A stretch of 64,000 bases of DNA from Lingula anatina (taxonomy: Eukaryota > Brachiopoda > Lingulata > Lingulida > Lingulidae), in NCBI RefSeq assembly GCF_001039355.2, contig NW_019773725.1, forward strand, positions 249,945-313,944, written 5' to 3'. This document shows, in pieces, positions 60,601 to 64,000 of this stretch. The notes under the pieces are model-generated. The model had not been told where the DNA came from. It ran no database searches and was given only the letters and a program-made list of their open reading frames with translations. The stretch's first letter is position 1. Each line of letters starts with the position of its first letter. A program made the position numbers and the translations under genes.

Positions 60601-63600
60601 GAAACAACGTGATGTAGATATTGCTTTGTGGCTTAAAAGATTAGATCCCAAACTGGATTGTACATGACTTTGCTTTATATCTTGCCCCTCAAATCTGTGC
60701 ACTATTCAACTCATCACTAAGAGAGGGTCATGTATCAGCCAAATGACTTACTAGAAATATGTCTGTTGTATGCTGTGCAAGTGTGCCATCCTAGGCTGAC
60801 TAAATGCCAAGCTGAAAAAATATCCGTCGGAAAAGTGTTTTAAGATACTGCATCCAAACATCTCGTACACCGAGGCATTACAAAACAAAAACAAAATGTG
60901 TTCCCTTGTCAACCAGGTGTAATGACTTATGTCTAAAAATGTTTACTAGCATCTGTGGAAGAGCATAGACTGAAACTTTTATTACCAAAAGTTTAGACAT
61001 TCTCCGAGCTGCTACATTGTATATCCCAATGTTTATCACTGTTAGAACTGCAAAGACTTTTATCCAATGGGCCATAAGAAATTTGAATTTACTGGTACAA
61101 ACTATTTTATAGAAATTGAGTGACATATCTTAATAATTTAATTATTTAATGTTAACAAATTATTTTAAAGAAAATGCTGCTTAAATATTAAAATTGAATT
61201 CTTTTATAACATTGAAGTATTTTAAAGAAGCAGCGTAAGATTTAATTTTTTAACCAGTGAGTTTTTCTTTAATGTTTAAATGCATAATGTGTTTTAGTTG
61301 CTTTTATCGCTCTTTTATAGCTTACATGTAAAGTCCAATCTTTCTTTGCAAGAATTAATATTATAATTACATTATTATGATGCAGAAGAATAGATCGAGA
61401 AGGACATTGGTGCCAGCAAGACAGGACCATCCCACACATAAAATGACTCCCTGTGTTGGCAGAGAGAACGATTTAATTAGTGACTGATCAACGGGAAGTG
61501 TGACGTTGAGTGGCCAACGCATTCACCAAACTTGAGCCGCCTAGATTTTTATCTGTCAGAGAATCTCTAGAATGTGAACAACCGTCAAACGATGATGAAC
61601 CAAAGGCAGCAATCACAGCAAAACCCAGGGAAACCTCGAAGGAGGAATGTGTTCTAGTAATAGACACCTTCAACCGTTTGTAACTGTGCCTCCAATGTAG
61701 CAGATGTAATTTGGAGCATATTTTTAAATATAATATATCTTTTATGGCAAGCAACCAAGATGATGAAGATATTGAAGTTTTAGTCCAGCAAATTTCTTAA
61801 AATCTGATGGACCTATGTAGAATCTATTAAACTTTTTTTTTGTGGGGGGGGCTTACCCTACATTTTTCTATGAAGCATATTATATCATTTACGTCAATAA
61901 ATGAATCATCTACTAATCCTGCAAAATAATATAATAACAACGAAGCAGAACTCACCTCCAAAATATCTGATAGACCTTTAAAGTTTTCAAAGCGATGCAG
62001 ATTGTAGACACGCATCCCGTACCACATTTCCCAAAGCATGACCCCAACCGTGTACATATCTGCAGGAGCCCCGTACTTTTCCTTCTTCAGAATTTCTGGT
62101 GAAATGTAAACCAGTGTTTCACATTGTGCACCAGTGATGTCACACTGCGGTTTTGTCAGTCCCACATCAGCAAGTCGAACTTCGTTTCTATCTGTAACCT
62201 GTTGGCATAAAAAAAAATAAAAAAAAAAAAAAAAAAAAAACACACACACACGCTACTTTGAAAAAAAAAAAATTCAAAATTGGATCTAAACATTTGAAAG
62301 ATTTTCATACAGATATAGATGCGTACTAATGTTCAGTTGCACTTGTTTGCATTAAATATTTGTCACGCATTCCATTTCCCTTCCGTTCAATGGTCTTTAT
62401 CTTGCTTATCTATCTTTTAATAAAACATCTGTATCTTATTAAAGAAATTCAGTATACTACATATGCATTTGGACATTTATTCTATTACCAAATGCCGAAC
62501 AGATTTTATTTTATTTACCGAAAACATTTGTCCTATAAGCAAAGCCATGAGCTAGTATGTAACATTAGGTGCCATTACCTGTTAATAAATAAAGTTGAAT
62601 CATATTCTTCTTATTCATTCAACAAATTTTCACACTCATAGTATCTTACCAATATGTTTTCCGGCTTCAAGTCTAAGTGAATGTATCCCTGAACATGCAT
62701 GTGTTCTAATCCGGTACAAATTTGCTCACCAAAGCAAGCGACTGTTCGCACGAGGCTGAGGTCTAGCGGTTTCTTGACACCGGGGTTTTTTACCTCTCCA
62801 CGGCCATTGGGATTTATCACATCTGCCAGCGTTGTAGGGCAATGCTCTATTAAAGTGACAAGATACCTCTTTTCACCTGTTGTGATTTTGGCGCTGCTTC
62901 CTATGAAGTTGGCTATATGTGGGGTTCCGGTAAGTCTCCTGTGTCAACAAAAAAAGTCAAACTGACTACATCATGCATTATCAGTAAGAAATGTAGGTAA
63001 ATTATTTTTTCCTACAACTAGTACATTATAAGAGTGCAAGAGAATTCAAAACTCCCCTTTCCTTAACTATTGCACGGAAAGAAATTTTTGCAACTGAAAG
63101 AATTACAAAATAAGATAGCAAAATCCTAGCATCTATCCTAATCTGTACATCTCACCTCAAACATTCCTCATTCTGTATGGCCTCACAAACGTTCTCTGCT
63201 GTTACAAACTGCTTCATCACCTTTGCTGTTGCCTTGACGTTGTTTCTCGACAGAAGGGTCACGACGCAAACTTCGCCAAACGTGCCAGTGGCAAAAGCGG
63301 GCGCATTCCAACTTATTTCTGTCTTTGCATTGATGTTTTCCCGGATTTTGGTCACGTACAGCAACCCTAGACATCCCTCCAACTCCTCATTCCGACGGAT
63401 ATATTTTCTATACAGCTGCAACTCTGATTCATCTGTGTTATTCTCACTAAGCAACCGTTTGATGATCACAGCGTCTTCATGTAGGAGTTTGGGAATAACA
63501 CTGAGTAAGTTATTCATCGTAGCAACTGCAGAATTCAAATGCTGCGCCACTTCTTTAGACAGGTTTTCTTCAGATAAAAAATATTCAAGTACATTTTTTG

Positions 63601-64000
63601 CAAAACAATTCATAAACTCTGCTTTGTTTTTTCCATACTTTGTAAAAGCATTGGTCTTGATGACATGCGCTATTCCAAGGCCAGCAGGGATGACGAAAAG
63701 TGCAGCTACAAGGCCTATTGGAATCCAAATTGGAGAAGTGACACCAAGCAATATTTTCTGAGCAGTGGAAAAAGTAGCAGTGTCTTTCACGATCCATAAG
63801 CCTGTGGGTTTTGCGTCCTCGATTTCGAGCGTATCGTTGCTGATTAACTGACTTTCCAAAAAAGCGACTTGGTTATCCATAATGTTAAACTCTATATGGA
63901 ACTTTCCAATAAGCTCCCTCTGTGCATCTGTGAAGAAATTGGTTTTGGTGTTCCATTCCTCCAAAAGTTCGCGGATTCTTCCAAGGACAAGGCTTCTAGC
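52191..64000 (-). CDS. DSTYK-like protein kinase, 5'-incomplete
   Basis: Exons: 64000-63156 (open to the window edge), 62938-62650, 62198-61956 and, probably last, 52358-52191. Phases match at every join (2, 0, 0) and the stop is TAA at 52191. The N-terminal part has helical sequence and a two-segment hydrophobic stretch (SPIWIPIGLVAALFVIPAGL) like that of dynamin-type membrane proteins. The kinase domain follows: glycine loop ATGTFGEV, Lys in TAKVMK, HLDLKPENIL as catalytic loop, ADVGLTKP in place of DFG, YISPEIL for APE, and YGAPADMYTVGVMLWEMW. GLTKP after the metal-binding Asp resembles DSTYK (dual Ser/Thr/Tyr kinase). The last exon ends the fold (PPKRPPAGEMAKFLEEVI, subdomain XI). It lacks the HRD Arg and the DFG Phe, but Lys, catalytic Asp and metal Asp are present, so activity is plausible. 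The final join spans ~9.6 kb and is an inference. Confidence 0.8.
52386..52435. repeat. (AT)n microsatellite
   Basis: About 24 AT units lie 28 bases into the intron before the last kinase exon. Confidence 0.95.
53275..53945 (+). repeat. Inverted arm, left copy
   Basis: Shared with 60510-59880 in inverse orientation. Examples: GGTTTATTTCAGGGTGGTCG followed by TCCTATAAAACCAAT (53370-53405 against ~60405-60370), ATAATACAATTTTCCCTGTCC (truncated here to the shared core), and TGCAGGCTAAATGAT. It is diverged by perhaps 15-25% by eye. It may be one of two independent insertions, or one end of a large element enclosing 53.9-59.9 kb. Confidence 0.75.
54555..55427. mobile_element. hAT-like TIR element containing the assembly gap
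   Basis: Bounded by perfect 14-bp inverted repeats CAGGGCCGTAGCCT (54555-54568 and, inverted, 55414-55427). The CAGGG start is typical of hAT-type ends. No clean 8-bp target duplication was found, so the class is tentative. N bases occupy 54702-55272. The G/C-homopolymer text before the gap follows the normal-looking text after it (55300-55400), so the gap is probably not a real interval of unknown sequence. Confidence 0.6.
54702..55272. other. Assembly gap (N run)
   Basis: 571 undetermined bases. Reading frames drawn across it are meaningless. Confidence 0.99.
55436..56171. mobile_element. 736-bp non-autonomous TIR element
   Basis: Ends are a perfect 25-bp inverted repeat starting GGCCCCCGTTTCACAAAG. 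A second, inner inverted pair is present (GTTTCACAAAGAATCTAACG at ~55529 against the inverse at ~56068-56088). The interior is rich in GTCGACTTA palindromes and has no coding frame. It sits 8 bases from the hAT-like element. The target duplication is unclear. Confidence 0.8.
56172..57264. other. Intronic spacer of the kinase gene
   Basis: No exon or recognisable transposon protein was seen on either strand. Confidence 0.45.
57265..57830 (-). pseudogene. Tc1/mariner-like transposase remnant
   Basis: Three blocks of a Tc1-type DDE transposase follow each other on the minus strand in different frames. VKFHLYHPTSQNRVYSHPEE (57797-57738) continues AYDEACA. DSVSIWRGYHIGAKTQMVVI continues DENLNQIK (~57700-57615), the SVMVWGGI...LVVI block. 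ALLIADNLQNQGN, a stop, then LLWSSKSPHLNRIDNMW (~57520-57430) is the WPxxSPDLNPIENxW block. Traces of the WNNI...MPRR end continue to ~57265. Frameshifts and stops show the copy is dead. The N-terminal DNA-binding part should lie at 57830-58170 but is too decayed to call. Confidence 0.85.
57831..59170. other. Intronic spacer, possibly decayed transposon
   Basis: The first ~350 bases may be the worn 5' part of the Tc1-like copy. A (GAAAA)n-like purine tract is at ~58637-58668. Nothing else is supported. Confidence 0.4.
59174..59818. mobile_element. PIF/Harbinger-like MITE, 645 bp, TTA target duplication
   Basis: Perfect 18-bp inverted ends AGCCTCGGTCACAACCGG (59174-59191; inverse 59801-59818) are flanked by TTA on both sides (59171-59173 and 59819-59821). 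A 3-bp TWA target duplication is the signature of PIF/Harbinger elements. It is CpG-rich compared with its surroundings and has no transposase, so it is non-autonomous. A one-ended relative is at 38397. Confidence 0.8.
59880..60510 (-). repeat. Inverted arm, right copy
   Basis: The inverse of 53275-53945, with shared text including the CAGGGTGGTCGTCC region and TGCAGGCTAAATGAT. It lies 59 bases beyond the MITE's target duplication. Confidence 0.75.
60605..60760 (+). pseudogene. LINE reverse-transcriptase remnant
   Basis: Translation gives RDVDIALWLKR, then after a frameshift IPNWIVHDFALYLAPQICAL continuing FNSSLREGHVSAK and a stop. This is the RT block usually written GPDxIPNWxLRxFAxxLAxPICxIFNxSxxxGxVP, found in CR1/Jockey/RTE-related LINEs. 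Only ~50 residues remain. It is on the opposite strand to the kinase gene, within its last intron. Confidence 0.75.
61402..61650 (+). pseudogene. Mariner-type transposase remnant
   Basis: HWCQQDRTIPHIK (from 61405) matches the FQQDGAxPHTA block of mariner/Tc transposases. After frameshifts, WPTHSPNLSRLDFYLSENL (from 61511) matches WPxRSPDLxPxDFYLWGxLK. The Asp and downstream spacing fit the catalytic core of the IS630/Tc1/mariner superfamily. Stops and shifts make it dead. It belongs to a different lineage from the copy at 57265, judging by the DFYL motif. Confidence 0.65.
62211..62250. repeat. A-rich tract with short (CA)n at an acceptor
   Basis: An A run of more than 20 bases plus CA repeats lie just upstream (minus strand) of kinase exon 62198-61956. 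On the coding strand it is a long T run serving as the polypyrimidine tract. Confidence 0.85.

Noticed and set aside
63177-63761. Plus-strand 194-codon frame
   Set aside because: Antisense to the kinase exon. Its composition follows the complementary coding sequence and no domain is recognisable.

Overview
The window is a gene-sparse, repeat-rich animal (metazoan) genomic segment. Its genes are split by GT-AG introns, it is AT-rich, and it has many microsatellites, dead transposons and fold-back elements. The gene content is a sperm/cilium SHIPPO-repeat protein, a MAM-domain protein, a CUB single-pass protein, a SWAP-70-like EF-hand protein and a DSTYK-like kinase. Together with the repeat style this suggests a marine invertebrate, most likely a deuterostome (echinoderm, hemichordate or cephalochordate). 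That placement is an inference and I cannot name a species. Two isolated N bases (35481, 38171) and one N run (54702-55272) show it is a whole-genome shotgun assembly.

Layout. 1-1.4 kb: nothing assignable. 1.42-4.14 kb: a fold-back element built of ~185-bp subrepeats. 4.2-5.4 kb (-): two exons of a MAM-domain gene. 7.15-13.7 kb (+): a complete 14-exon ODF3/CIMAP-like gene (517 aa, 12 SHIPPO repeats) with CRE and RFX-like sites just upstream. 14.8-17.3 kb (-): a single-exon 806-aa protein with a SWAP-70-like N-terminal half and PH domain, four EF-hands and a cupin-like C-terminus. 18.3-23.0 kb: a non-coding repeat block (R1). 24.2-24.7 kb (-): a dead LINE reverse transcriptase. 25.2-28.6 kb (-): a four-exon CUB/transmembrane gene, followed at 29.6-30.2 kb by a decayed tandem copy of its first two exons. 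31.3-37.1 kb: a 5.8-kb terminal-inverted-repeat element whose empty target site is preserved in a paralogous copy at 44.8 kb. 37.3-49.7 kb: block R2, an internally amplified paralogue of R1, carrying a short LINE 3' end. 52.2-64.0 kb (-): a DSTYK-like protein kinase gene, incomplete at its 5' end. Three exons lie at 61.96-64.0 kb and a candidate last exon lies at 52.2 kb.

The last kinase intron (~9.6 kb) is packed with transposon debris: a Tc1-like transposase, a second mariner-type transposase, a LINE RT fragment, a PIF/Harbinger-like MITE, another TIR element, a pair of ~650-bp inverted arms, and an assembly gap inside a hAT-like element. The genes show no sign of working together. They are independent eukaryotic loci on both strands.

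Most worth following up: the SWAP-70/EF-hand/cupin-like single-exon fusion; the SHIPPO gene in which all 13 introns are phase 1 and one is GC-AG; the two fold-back elements built on a repeated YY1-like CCAAGATGGCCGCC motif; and the transposon insertions dated by paralogous empty sites. All exon joins were read by eye from splice signals, reading frame and family resemblance. No search or alignment program was run.
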